NCBI GenBank assembly: GCA_910589415.1
Contig: OU342637.1
Location: forward strand, 36,052,162 to 36,116,161
Direction of reading: 5' to 3'
Length of the DNA: 64,000 bases
Source of the DNA: Malachius bipustulatus
Taxonomy: Eukaryota; Arthropoda; Insecta; Coleoptera; Melyridae
Part shown: positions 11,410 through 22,759 of the stretch, piece by piece
Layout of the letters: each line of letters opens with the position of its first letter
Numbering within the stretch: the first letter of the stretch is position 1
Made by a program: the position numbers and the translations under genes
The notes under the pieces: generated by a model
What the model was told of the DNA's origin: nothing
Databases searched by the model: none
What the model saw: only the letters and a program-made list of their open reading frames with translations

Positions 11410-12660
11410 GAATTCCATCAAGAAGATTAATTTACTTGAAGCGCAAAAGAAACAGAAATTAACAGAAAAATGGCCAGAATGAGCAGAAAATATCATGAAG
11501 AAGCTCAAAGACGACCAGGAAGGGCAGAAAAGTATCACGAAGAAGCTCGAAGATGGCCTGCAACAACAGAGAGACAGTGCAGGGGAGTTGCTGCAGCAAC
11601 AGAGAGACAGAGAAGAGCCGCTGCTAAAAGTTATTCAGCAACAAATGAACGATTATGTGGGCGAATTTGTGATGAAGTCAAAAGTTTTCGACATATAGTT
11701 GATGGTGTTCGCGATGAAGTAAAATTGGTGGAACATAAAACAAAACTACTTTTAGAGGAGATGAAGATCGACTTGAAGAATAAACTCAAAACTCTCGAAA
11801 ATTCTGAGGGGGAGTATTCTCCGTGTACCTCATCTGCGAGAAGTTTTGACTCAAAAGTTAAACCGCTATGGCGTGAGATGAAACAATGCCCTGGGGTGCA
11901 TACTAAATGCAGTTTCAGGCAGCCAAAGCACACGGGTGAAACAACGTAGAGAAGGAAACAGCTCTGGCTGTTGCTCTTCGGGGCAACCTGTAAACATGCT
12001 GCAAATAATTCCGATGGAACTGCACTCGAATTACGACAAATTAAGTGCAGCATTAGAACTTTGATTCGGCAATCGTCATATGGAGCAGATTTTCCAAAAT
12101 CAATTGATAAGAGAGTGAAGAAGACGAACGACTCGCTACAGGAGTTCGAAGTTGATGTCAACAGAATTATACACCAAGCCTACCCAGACTCACCGCAGAA
12201 TTTTAATGAAGAACTAGCCTCGCAAACCTTTGTCAATGGAATTCGACACACTGGAATACAGAAGACCTATGTATGTCACATCTAACAAAATCCAGCGAAG
12301 AGTTAGTTAGAGCACTTGAAATAGACGCAGCATTCAAGGCGTCGACCTGCGGAAACTTTTCAAATGTACGAGCGGTAACTATCAATGAAGAAAAAGAAGA
12401 GAATGTGACTACCATATTGTAAGGTTTTGTAAGATGATGGTGAATAATCTTTCTGAGCAATTAAATAATGAGAGAAAAGGAGGTTGGAATCCAAGGAGAG
12501 ACGAAGCCTGGAGACAAAGCTACCGATGCGATTTTATTTCACATTTTATACGTGACTGTAAGGTTGGTGAGACACCGAGACGTGGTGGATCCCTGGAACG
12601 AAGACCAGGCAGAGACAGGAGTGGAAGCTGTGACACTAGCTTCAAGTCAGTTTTAGATTG
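11410..12660 (+). pseudogene. Degenerate Ty3/gypsy-like gag
   Basis: The region reads as a gypsy-type Gag only by changing frame. It opens with a basic, Gln/Glu-rich coiled-coil-like part (11470-11950) and continues with ETALAVALRGNL, then LQIIPMELHSNYDKL and FGNRHMEQIFQNQL (11955-12105). Next come VKKTNDSLQEFEVDV and QTFVNGIRHTGIQK (12115-12265), then SSEELVRALEIDAAFKAS (about 12295-12345). It ends near a diverged CCHC knuckle reading YRCDF...HFIRDCK (about 12520-12560). Stops and frameshifts show it is dead. No protease, reverse transcriptase or integrase follows, so pol has been lost. It lies in the intron between the Dpr-like exons at 13761 and 9676, in opposite orientation to that gene. 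Confidence 0.75.
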
Positions 12661-12899
12661 AAAGTCAGTTTGGACTGAAGTACCTACTACAGTGGTGAAG
12701 CAAGGGTGACAAGTGATTGTCAGCTGATTATTTAGATTAAGAGGTTACTGGCAATTTGTTATATTTGTGAATTTGTGTTCTGACTGGTTTAAATTATTAT
12801 TTGAAGACTTTTAAAAATGAAATAATAAATAGTAAGAACGTTACAATATAAGAGAAACTTCTTACAACACGCTAACTAGTTGATTTCATTGATGACGTA

Positions 12900-13230
12900 A
12901 GGATCAATCATGAAAATATGTATCACTAGCACGTTGATGTACCACCACATAGTAGAGGAAGACAAGTATGGTTGAAAGGTGAAGGATATCCAATATCACG
13001 TTCCCGCAGATCTGAATCTATTAAATTTTTATTTGCGGGCAGCATTTATGAAGCAGCTTGTGTACTATGTTGAAATCAATATCCATCAGAAGTTACTTGA
13101 AAGAATTCAGGATGCAGCTAACCAGATAAGAAATGATCTAAATCTCATCCGTCGAGGGACGGAATCTTTGATTCGTCGATGCGAGGATTACATTCAAGAC
13201 GAGGGTGAACATTTCGGACCATTTTTTTAA
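12900..13230 (+). pseudogene. DUF4817-type mariner-like transposase, C-terminal remnant
   Basis: The frame at 12979-13230 contains ADLNLLNFYLRAAF, MKQLVY and, at its end, RRCEDYIQDEGEHFGPFF. These align with the C-terminus of the DUF4817/IS630-mariner transposase class, where the third catalytic Asp lies in a motif like SPDLNPLDFFLWG and the tail ends like GGHFEHLL. Here the catalytic position is Asn (LLNFYL), so the copy is dead. Upstream sequence (about 12900-12980) is related but out of frame. A more complete relative lies at 51026-53670. Confidence 0.65.
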
Positions 13231-13760
13231 ATTATTATTATAATGTCTAAACATGAAACAAAAAAAGGATCCGACCCATGATACATTTAATAAGAAATAT
13301 CATCTTCCTGAGTTCCTCATAGCGATTACAGAACACTCTGTATATTATTACGTAGTTAACGGAATACGTTCCTCTACAGAAAATCAAGAATACAATCATA
13401 AAATTCATTGAGTTTGCATGTCAAAGCATGTTCTAAGTTATTATAGCTTTATTACAAAAATAATTAATGAACAACGCTTGTCATGTCATAAATATTTTTG
13501 AATCAAAAAAATTTTAAAAAATAATCACAAAAAGCAATCGAACAATTGAAGCTGCAAAAATATCCTTTGAAACTTTGACAATGCTTGAATGAAACAAATG
13601 CCTTTTTCCAAGCGAATTGAATAGTTGAATAGTTGAATCGTCGGATCGTTCACAAAGAACAACAAAAATAAAATTGAACTGCATGCACAAGCACATACCT
13701 ATTTTCGATCGAATGTAAAGCAGATCGAGAGGAATTAGATTAATAAAATCGGTAACTTAC

Positions 13761-13999
13761 TTGCAGTTCGACGTCGTCATGGAGCCATCTAACCGGAGCG
13801 TCGGCCGACGCTGCATAGAGGGCGCCGCCAGGATGTCCTCTGCGTCCCGACGCCGCTGCAATCGGCTGCTGCTGTTGCAAGGGCGAGACCTCGCAAGTGA
13901 GCGTCGCACGGGAGCCATAGCGGACGTAAACTTCTCTAGGACCCTCTATAAGAGCACGGCTGATCCATTCCGAACGAGGACTCTCAATTTCCGGAACAC
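13761..13999 (-). CDS. Dpr/zig-8-like protein, exon for the first half of Ig domain 2
   Basis: The acceptor gttgcag lies before 13999 and the donor GTAAGT after 13761. Two bases complete a Gly codon from the upstream exon (phase 1), then 79 codons follow, ending in phase 0. The translation begins VPEIESPRSEWISRAL, contains VRYGSRATLTCEV with the first Ig2 cysteine, and ends APVRWLHDDVELQ with the core Trp of strand C. Between the cysteine and the Trp is a run rich in Gln, Ala and Gly (QQQQPIAAASGRRGHPGG and more). It adds roughly 20-25 residues to the usual B-C distance of a Dpr Ig2 domain. The exon is much more GC-rich than its flanks. No stop or frameshift is seen. Confidence 0.85.
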
Positions 14000-14009
14000 C
14001 TGCAACTAA

Positions 14010-15555
14010 ATGGATTTTATTTCAACTCTCCGACAGAAATGGCCCTTTTATTATCCTTGGGATTACGACTAACACCAGCGATATGACTCCCATTCTACTG
14101 GTGTATGACTTTTTCCGTTTATTTCTTATTCTTATACTTTTAGAGCTACTGGAAATGAAGTGCGCAAAGTAACACCATATACCGCCATGGTTTTAAGAGT
14201 ACTATAATACAATTATTAAGTACATAGATACTTTATGATAGCAAAAATACATGGGAATTACTAATGAGATTGTTTCTTAAAGTTTTTTCAGTAATTTATT
14301 ATATAATATGAATGTAGACAAGAACGGAATCCATTTCCACCGATAGCTGACGAATATCCATGGGGGAGTTAGGTATTAAATAAATCAAACAGACTAAAAG
14401 AAAAGAGGGTAATTGTTTACATCCGCGGCTCCTAAGTTTCATCAATTTTTTCGGGACCGAGGAGCGAAATAGGGGTGCTGGGTGGGTAAGAAAGTAAAAA
14501 CAGCCATGGCAAACTAATATTAAGGTCACAACTAAGGCCTCTTTGGCACTACGGTCGAATTTCTATTTTTTTTTCACTTTCAGGGCAAGGAAAATCTTCG
14601 AAAATAACAGTACCACGATTTTTATTTTGAATTTTGCATTTATTTTGAATTTATAATCCGAAAATCATTGCATCAATCCCTGTGCGGACTGAACACGTAA
14701 TGAAAGCGGATGTATCGCTCAGTCCGCCTCTGTGAACCTCTAACACAGAATAGAATGCTTGGCAATTATGGTGAAGTGGTTTTATCCGGGATCGCGGCAT
14801 CTAATCGGTGCCTCTTGTCAGGACCGCACTCCCTCCGCACTCTCAAAACCATTTTTTTACACCGTTTTGTGGCTTTCCCTTTCATTTGCCAAGCAAATGA
14901 ATACCTTCCTGGTGTTACTATAGGTATGTTCTCCACCCCTATATAGGTTCCATAGTGAAACTGTAGGAGCCGCGGATGTATATAATGACCGAAAAGAGAA
15001 ACCATTAACATAAAGAAAGAAAACATACAAGTAGAGAAAAAAAATATACAGTGGTGATAAAGTTCCGTATTATATTCATAACTTTGTTATTTACGTTTTT
15101 TTTTTTCAAAATCACGAAACACGTCAATTTTATTTGTAAAAAAGCCATTTATAAATTTTATTACTTATTTTTTCGGAAAAAAAAAAACTTTTTTAACCGA
15201 ATTCGTCAATGTGAAGTCACAAGTCAAATAACTTTCCTGAAGGTTTTTTAATTTTATGGCGGCCATAAGAAAATCAAAACTTGGCTATGAATACTCTGGA
15301 ATCTAGTGGGCTTTGAAATTTTTTTCAATGTCAAATGGATAGCTTTTGACGACTTAGAATAATGAAAAAGATACTTATGGCTAAAATAAGAAATTTTTAA
15401 TTTTCAGTTTTTTCAGGATATTTCAGCAACGACTGAAAATATCCTGAATTTTTTTTAAGATTCCTATTAAGCATAAAATAGCGCAACTTTTCTCTTATTC
15501 AATGGTTTAGGATATCCCTGTAGTCCCCTATTAATAGTTCTAACCCTGTATAAGT
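14010..15555. other. Intron sequence, no feature seen
   Basis: This is intron of the Dpr-like gene. Overlapping frames at 14710-15026 open on both strands without any recognisable product. The rest is AT-rich. Confidence 0.5.
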
Positions 15556-15560
15556 ACATA

Positions 15561-15838
15561 CAGGGTGTTGATTTTCAAAACGGGCCATAGGGGAAATTAG
15601 CATAGGCATTAAGTATAAACGTTGCTTTGCTTATTAACGTTTATTTTCTAATATTTTAGGCCAACCCTAGTTTCAGTTTCCACTTCAAATTTCTTGCTAT
15701 CAAGCTCTATGCGCAATAATTTTAACTTCATTTTGATACCAAAACCATTTCTGTCAGTTTGAACGGCGAGCAGGAATCCTTAAAAATAACTTTGGCAATG
15801 CTAATTCCCTATGGCCCGCTTTGAAAATCAACACCCTG
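15561..15838. mobile_element. 278-bp MITE, mariner-like, TA target duplication
   Basis: It starts CAGGGTGTTGATTTTCAAA and ends with the inverse TTTGAAAATCAACACCCTG. The terminal repeats extend over about 45 bp (gggccataggg and aattagcat find their inverse at the right end). TA flanks both sides (15559-15560 and 15839-15840). No coding capacity is seen. It lies in the 2.7-kb Dpr-like intron. Confidence 0.85.
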
Positions 15839-16668
15839 TATAGTAGATGTAATAATTATAGGGGATATTTATCGAACTGCGATTTCAGTCGTCGATATTG
15901 GACATCGATTGTTAGTCAAATCAGAGGCGATCGGTAGGTATAGGTATCGAAAACTATAAATCACAGTTTTATAAATATCTCCCATCACTCCGTGAGCAAC
16001 GATTACCTTGTATAGGTTTTCTCGATGGACGACGAGCTTATTAATTCATTTCGCTAAACTTTTTAATAAGTTTAAGTCGTAATAATAAGTATATTATGCA
16101 TAATGAAATCACGATTTAAATTTACACAGTAGTTATCATTTATCAATAGAAGAAATAAACTACAAGACAAAATCGTGACCAAGCGAAGCTTGAGCTTGAA
16201 CTTCTTCTAGTAAGTAAGTATGTCTGAATAATTTGATATTGTTGGTGCGGGAAAGGTGTAAAATAAATAACAGTAGCATTATGCAGACGAGCCCCGGTTC
16301 ATTTCGCAAATTGTTTTATCACCGCTTACCGAAGATAAATATTGTATTTATGCTTTATTTCCCGTGAAACTGACACACAAGTCCTGTAGTTTTGTTATAT
16401 CTCGTTTGCATTTTTACGTTTTGCTTCACAGTTTTAGAGCTTCCCCGCAATATATTCCAGTCGGTGTCATAAATTTATTATTGTACGTTCTCAAGATCTC
16501 CTTGGAGATTGCTTTTGTGAAATAAGGATGCCGAGAAATTCTTCCCATAAAAGCTCCTTTCGTGACAACTACGAAATCTCCTTTCTCTGAATACATACCT
16601 CTGGATGGATTATTTTACTCTTATTTTTTAGATTATGTGCTGTTGTTGTTTCGAAAATGTTCGCTTAC

Positions 16669-16885
16669 CATTATCGGAAACGGTGAGAGAGACGGCGAAA
16701 CTGATTTTAGGATCTGTGTTGACTTGACATTCGTATTGTCCTGTATCGTTAACGCTGACTCCTCGTATTCTCAAGCCCCAGAAGTTTCCCATATCTGGAT
16801 GGACTGGCACGAAGCGACTATCACCGGAAAAAACGTAAATGCTCGATGTTAATATGTGCAGGTCTTTGCTCCTTATCCATGATAC
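16669..16885 (-). CDS. Dpr/zig-8-like protein, exon for the second half of Ig domain 1
   Basis: The acceptor atttcag lies before 16885 and the donor GTAAGC after 16669. The exon enters in phase 0 and leaves in phase 1, agreeing with its neighbours. It encodes VSWIRSKDLHIL with the strand-C Trp, then FSGDSRFVPVHPD, WGLRIRGVSVNDTGQYECQV with the second Ig1 cysteine, and NTDPKISFAVSLTVSDN. VSWIR-x-DLHIL and YECQVNT-x-PKIS are typical of Dpr Ig1, the domain that binds DIP partners. The downstream intron is 2.67 kb. Confidence 0.9.
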
Positions 16886-17162
16886 CTGAAATAGGACGTT
16901 ATGTAAAATTACTGTTTCTTAGCTTGAACTTGTTAAGTACTTTTTGCCACTTCCAAATTTAAGATTTGATTCCGCCTTGACTACTATTGACTACTTTATT
17001 TTATTTTAAAGTTACTTTTAAGATACCTAAAGTGATTTATTATGAAACCGATCTAACTAATTTCTAATTTTGTTTTTATGTGTCAAAATTAGAGGTATTA
17101 ACAAATGAAAAAGTTTAAGTTATGTTCAAAAAATATGAAAAAGAAACGGACAAATCACTTAC

Positions 17163-17326
17163 AACTTTATCTCCGAGATCTCTGACTACGCACGGCAGCA
17201 GAACTGTCTGTCCTATTCGTGCTTGCACATCGCGATTTATCGATATTTCATCGAAAAATGGCGTGGGTGATAAATTATTTTCCAATTGATCAACAGTTTT
17301 CCCGGACATATCGGTCCATCCGTAGC
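17163..17326 (-). CDS. Dpr/zig-8-like protein, exon for the start of Ig domain 1
   Basis: The acceptor atttcag lies before 17326 and the donor GTAAGT after 17163. The exon enters with two bases completing a codon and ends in phase 0 after GDKV, joining VSWIR of the next exon across a 277-bp intron. It encodes YGWTDMSGKTVDQLENN, then TPFFDEISINRDVQARIG and QTVLLPCVVRDLGDKV, which carries the first Ig1 cysteine. The signal-peptide exon must lie at higher coordinates; I could not identify it and it may be outside the window. Confidence 0.88.
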
Positions 17327-17468
17327 CTGAAATTAAAACACAATCACTAGCATTGCGAGCTACTGGATAAAAGTTGATTCGAAAAGTTAAATGAGTTTGT
17401 TATAGGCTGGCTGTAGATATGTATGTACATCCGTGTATAGGTATTATATTATGTACGAGTATGTTATA

Positions 17469-18351
17469 CAGAGTGTCCCATCGTATAGAATTCTCGCGAA
17501 AAGTACACTTTATAATTATTAATTTAGAGTATTTTATTCGCGGCACATTCATGAATAATTTAATTCTCTATAATCTGGTCTAATCAGCATGTTTGTAGTG
17601 AGCTTAGTTAAGCGTGCAGTCGCGAAAAACTAATTAAGCGACGAAAAAAATCTGATTTTTCTTATATCAATAAATTCTAAATACTTATCATTAGAAATCC
17701 GCCTGTGAAATTAGAAATTGAAAATTCATAAAGCTAATGCCATTAATTGCAGATAATGTCAAATCAGGCAAAATCAGATATGATTTATGATGATTTTTGT
17801 TTGTAAAGTTATTAAATGTGGTGAAAGGCACAAAAGATGGTCAAGTGTGCTAGTTATTTACGACTTAGTTGAGAGTAAACACTTTGCATTCTCCCCTACA
17901 AAGGCGGACTGCAATTCTATGAAATAGGGATAGAAACTTTTCTCCAGGTACCTGTGTAAATAACAAAGCAGTTTATTCACAGCATGTGACTAAAGTTGTA
18001 AATTGTAGCTGTAGTGACGGGTTTATAATCTTAATCATAAACTTTATTTCGATTTTATGTCCAAATTTGATGGCAAATTACTCAATTATGGTTAAAGATA
18101 TCGATTAACAAATTACTGTTTCTTATAGAAGAAACTTTTTTCTACCAGTGTATGAAAAATCATTGAGATGCGATTAGTATTTCGATATAAAATCGAGGTC
18201 GAAAATCTAAAGTCACATTTAATTAATTTACCAAAAATGATTACATCATATCATAGTAGGTTTAATGTAATCCACGTATGTAAATTTTCATATAAAAATT
18301 TTAATTAGAAGTACCCTTTTTCGCAAGAATTCTATACGATGGGACACCCGG
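17469..18351. mobile_element. 883-bp non-autonomous TIR element, TA flanks
   Basis: The left end CAGAGTGTCCCATCGTATAG and the right end CTATACGATGGGACACCCGG form terminal inverted repeats. Similarity continues over about 42 bp (aattctcgcgaaaa against ttttcgcaagaatt). TA is present at both flanks (17467-17468 and 18352-18353). The interior is AT-rich with no recognisable protein. The ends resemble the Tc1/mariner-type CAGGGTGTCC ends seen elsewhere in the window. Confidence 0.8.
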
Positions 18352-18359
18352 TATAATAC

Positions 18360-20215
18360 CTGGTGTCCGCCCTAACTGGCAAATCTATTTTTGAAAATAT
18401 AACATGATACTGAGTCTATTTTTTCATAGGCGACTTGCAATTATTAGTTACTTGTTATGGTAAACTGTTCCAATGGGATTGTTTGTAACCATAACAACAA
18501 TTAAATAAATATTTATAATAGTAACTCATTGAACTATGATGGCCTAACAATGTACCCAAATATTCATCATAATCGTACAAAGGGCAATTTGTCTAAATAT
18601 AAACACTCAGTATTCATACGTTATTTTTAAATGAACTTTTTGTATTAAAATTAAGTAAGGATTGTCACCGTCAAGTTTAGCCACATACTTAATAGACACT
18701 CTGTATAACATGAATTGGAATTGAAACGGGAATAAACGGTAATGGAAATTCGATGAGATATTAAGCCGGAAACATTTAAACTTGAAGTAATTAAAAATGC
18801 ACACTCTGGTTGAAAACAAAAGTAACCAACAAAAGAGAAATTTGTTGTTTTAAATGTTTGGCATGTGTCCAACTATTTTCCACTATCATTTGCTGAGAAA
18901 AATGGCTCGCATTCATCACACCAGATCAAGCTCTGGGAAATTAGGAGTCGGTATAATTGAGTAGGTGTTAACAAATCCTTTCAAATCGCTATTTCATCAA
19001 TCCATGTACGCATTCTAAATTAATTATCCCTATCACTGTATACATATTTTCCTGAAAAATATAAAATAACAACTGTTTAAGAAAAGAATTTTTTCATCAG
19101 GTTACTTTTCCCAGCTCTTAGAATTTAATTACAATTCTAAATTACTCATTTTTCCTTTTGTTAATTCAACGAAATGAGATTGCACTGCCTTCTCAGTTTA
19201 CCAGCTTCGGGCTATAACATCTAAAATGACACACCAAAGGAATTCCAGTTTCATATTTAATATCTAGATCTGATAATAAAAATTTCATTAATTTGAATCT
19301 CATTTTTATTATAGTTTCATTTACGGCCATAAGGAAAGCAAGCCGACAACGGTAAAGACACAAAAGATTTCCACGACATGAAAAATTTCACTAAGCTCTC
19401 TATGTTTCCTATCTAAATGAGAATGTATGTCCCGGCTAATAACATCAGAGAAAGACGGACGAGCTGAAATTTGCCGTAATTAGAGTAAATCTAAAAGACA
19501 GATAGCACAGCGTTCCCTATGCCCGGAACGTATCTAGCTTGCGGTCAGATATAAAACCTGCAAAAGGATATTACGTACCGTGACTAGCTTTGCAAATGTA
19601 TTCATTCGAAGGAGTAACTTTATCCCTTCAACTATTATAATTGCCATTTGAGACTTCTTTGTTTCTATTTATTTCCATTTCAGGTCACCTGAGTAATTCT
19701 AGAGATTTATAGTGGTTGATCTTGCGGTGTAAAGCTGGAGACACTAATTAAACCAGACCGATTTTGTATAGTACCTATAAGTTATTTAATAAGATAAACC
19801 ATCAATAAACCCATTTACATTGTAATGGAAACCTTAGCGCATAAAGAATAAACCTTGCGAATACTGGGCGGGTCTCTATACATAAACAAAGCCGCGTACG
19901 ATTATGATGATCACATACGGAAGTTGCTAGGTTCTATTGCAATTAGTTACCATAGATACCTACTTAATTATGGATATTGTTACAAAGAATCCCAATGAAA
20001 ACAATTTATCATAGAAACTATCAGTCTCGAAACGAGGGGTCTCAGTACTCGCACGGTATAATATTAGTAAGATGGAGTGCAAAGCTAAGCGAGAAACTAA
20101 GCTACTAGATTCCTTTCCCAGGTCCGAAATAAATTCGATTCAAAAATGGAATAAAATTATCTCTTATCGTCACCCTCCCCTCACAAAACAAATTTATAGA
20201 TTGGTTTAGTGACAC
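18360..20215. other. No feature seen
   Basis: AT-rich sequence with short chance frames only. It may be upstream intron of the Dpr-like gene. Confidence 0.4.
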
Positions 20216-20219
20216 TCTA

Positions 20220-20367
20220 ATGCCCGTATTCACAAACGATAATTTCCTAAATAATTACGTAATCAATTATCCCCATCTCATTTTGCAAAAAAACTGCATA
20301 TCTCCATCTCACTCATTTAATTAATTACGTAATTATTTAGGAAATTATCGTTTGTGAATACGGGCAT
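20220..20367. mobile_element. 148-bp MITE with GCCCGTATTCAC termini
   Basis: The ends read ATGCCCGTATTCACAAACG and CGTTTGTGAATACGGGCAT, with TA on both sides (20218-20219, 20368-20369). Inverted similarity extends about 50 bp inward through tttcctaaataattacgtaa. The centre contains ccatctcattttgcaaaaa and gcatatctccatctcac. All of this is also found at the right end of the large element ending at 58914. It is therefore a non-autonomous relative, made almost entirely of that element's terminal region. Confidence 0.85.
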
Positions 20368-21179
20368 TAGTCGAAAACATAAAACGGACGTCTTCTAGAC
20401 ACTGTTGCTGGACTGGATAGCTGCTAACCAAATAGAGGTTACAAATGAGGGTACTGAAATGACCCAGATTGCCTATATAAATTTGTCCGTCGTCAGTGAG
20501 CCTAGAGTGGGACTCTAACAACGCAAGCTAGACCCATGTGGCTTATATGACTTTGTTGTCAGTATTAACACTTCACGAAGCTGGCTATTTGTGTAAGTGA
20601 TAAATGACAGGTGCAATTAAGTTAACCATCGGACGCGACCCAGGTGGCCTCACAATGAGCGACAGTGAGTAAGGTTAGCAGCGGTGATAGAGCTCGTCGG
20701 ATCCAAAATTCGTCGACCACGTCCCCCAACATAATTGTCATAACGGGACCAAAGGTCTGCAATAGGGGCAACAGCGCCGGAGAATGTCCGAATGTGGGCC
20801 CTCCGTTAAGCCGTATCACTCTGTGTCGTGGTCATGCCTCGCGAAGAGGAGAGATATGGGAGTCTTGACTTAACCGTCCGGACAACATGGATGTGGAACC
20901 GCTATGAAAACCTCCCCAATCTCAAGGTTTTGCTCGTGCCGAACAAATGCATGACAGTGGATAGCTCAGTTCTTGGCGGCAAACCTTGGGGCACTTGTCG
21001 CACCCCGTTGTATTGATCGTTACTCCTTGTATGCGGGCTCTGCGGGAGTAGACCAACCGTTTCCAGCCACTCGTGGTACATTAATAGAGAGTGTGAATCA
21101 AACTAGCTCATACGAGGAGAGTCAAAACCTCGTTCTTCAGGAATAGAGAATACCACGAAAGTGGACATTTAATCCAAAA

Positions 21180-22045
21180 AGACAAAATTATACGGTGCCG
21201 CAAGAAAACGCCTAAAACGTCCAAGGTAGAAGAATGGAAAAAGACTTTGGAGAAGATTCTGGTCGATCGTACTGCTGTTGGATCGGAGGAACAGAGGGCA
21301 ATTCCCACAGATCGACCCAAAACAGCAAAAGGTGTCAGGTCAGACGGTAGCAAGCCTGAGCAGAGTACAAAGAGGCCTCGCGAGGTTACGGTTACCAACC
21401 TTTCCTTCGGTGATGTCGCTGCGAGCGGCCAAGTGGGAATTATCCACTCTGATCACCCAGCGTCAACCATAGAGGACGAACACCTGGGAGCCCTGCAGAA
21501 GTCACTTACGGCCACTGTGGAGCAAATCCCTGATGACTGGCCAGAAGTCAGATTAGAAAACTGTGCTCGCAGGCCAGGATGGATCCTCGTCACTTGTGCT
21601 TTGGGGGGGGGGCGCATCCTGGTTGGAGGGCATCATTGGCACCCTTCGGCCATGGGAGCGGCTACGCCTCAGAGCAGTAAAGGACGAGGACTTGCCTAAG
21701 CCTCACATTTGTGTGGCCTACATTCCTGATTTCGACGATGAACGCGGAAAGGATCCTCATCAGGCTGAGGAAAGCGAACAAGGTCCTGAGCACTCGGGAG
21801 TGGACTGTCCTACACCGACTCTAGAGTCAGGACATGGTCAAACATGGACGCTCTCCATTGACGACGTGTTCATGAAGGGTCTGGAAGTCTTTAAATTCCG
21901 ACACTATTACGGACTAAAAGGGAGGGTGACAATTCGCCCAAAAGTCTTTGATGGATCCTCTCGCCCATACCGCCCTGTAAAGCGGCCTGTAAAGGTGGTG
22001 GAATTAAACCACCTAATCCGACGATCACCGTCCCACGGTTGGTGA
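21180..22045 (+). pseudogene. LINE ORF1 with DUF4780-like region, frameshifted at a G run
   Basis: The first frame (from about 21180, clear from 21247) gives a polar Lys/Glu/Arg-rich N-terminal part, then LGALQKSLTATVEQIPDDWP and CARRPGWILVTCA. The second frame (to 22045) continues GIIGTLRPWERLRLRAV, LPKPHICVAYIPD and LEVFKF. The shift coincides with a run of ten G at 21603-21612. The pattern of an amphipathic region, a 'gWi..v..' strand and 'l.W.g..l...' resembles the DUF4780-type C-terminal part of LINE ORF1 proteins, which bind nucleic acid in the retrotransposition particle. That family name is from memory and should be checked. Confidence 0.5.
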
Positions 22046-22439
22046 AACCGATCATGACAATACCTTCCTTCGCTTTCCCGTTTACAAAATCCACCCCCAC
22101 ATCTGCTTAATGTCCAACATTAAGTTCATACAGGTTGATCTTCAGCACGCCAAAACAGCTATGTGCTTGGCATGAAGTTTGAAAAGGGCCAACCTGATAC
22201 AAAAGGACAAGAATAACTTGGCCTCTGGTTCTGAGAATTACTGTTGAAGACGGGTGTTATATTAGAAATGTACTGTATTGGTCATTGCAGATTTCAGGCG
22301 TGGCTATAGCAGGGTATAGTTAGTCGAGTTAATAATGTTTAAAAGTTTTCCAGATATTGTAGGTAAAAGGCAAAATACTCCCTCCTCAAACGGCCAACTT
22401 ATTTTGGATGTATTGTACTTCTCTCATATCCATATAGAT

Positions 22440-22745
22440 ACCTATATCTGGGCACTGCAAGCTGAATCATCATCTGCATAGGATGGATTAAGCGATCAGC
22501 GCTCAATGCCGCCTGTGCTTGGAGGATAACGAAACAGCAAAGCATACTATGTGAGTGTCCCGCTTGGAGAAGGACCAGATTACAAACCTTCTGGAGAGAC
22601 TTCCTCACACCGAAGGACCTGGACATTAACAACAGTCAAGATGGTCAGCTTCCTTAAAGAGGCTGACCTGATGGGACTATTGTAGCACACTAGATGTCAT
22701 TGTGAGCCACATTGTGGAAGTGTCATGATGGCCCACTCACGGCGA
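22440..22745 (+). pseudogene. LINE ORF2 C-terminal zinc-knuckle-like end and 3' UTR
   Basis: The translation reads LNHHLHRM, a stop, then CRLCLEDNETAKHTMCECPA and WRRTRLQTFWRDFLTPKDLD. The C-x2-C...H-x4-C-like array after the RNase H domain is typical of the I/R1/LOA group of LINEs. The TAA within the otherwise matching frame shows it is dead. A 3' UTR with gtgagccacat and ggcccactcac follows. Confidence 0.65.
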
Positions 22746-22759
22746 ATCTAATTCTAAAG

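Larger units (their letters stand above)
20640..22750 (+). mobile_element. Internally deleted RNase H-clade LINE (ORF1, start of ORF2, then 3' end)
   Basis: Three parts of one LINE type follow each other. They are an ORF1-like stretch (about 21180-22045), the start of an endonuclease ORF2 reading MSNIKFIQVDLQHAKTA (22110-22160), and the ORF2 C-terminus with 3' UTR (about 22440-22745). Almost all of ORF2, including reverse transcriptase, is missing between 22260 and 22430. The 3' UTR piece (gtgagccacat...ggcccactcac) resembles those at 40658-40739 and 61420-61500. The 5' limit is uncertain. Confidence 0.65.

Noticed and set aside
14710..15026. Overlapping open frames on both strands
   Set aside because: No recognisable domain, no splice context and AT-rich intronic location.
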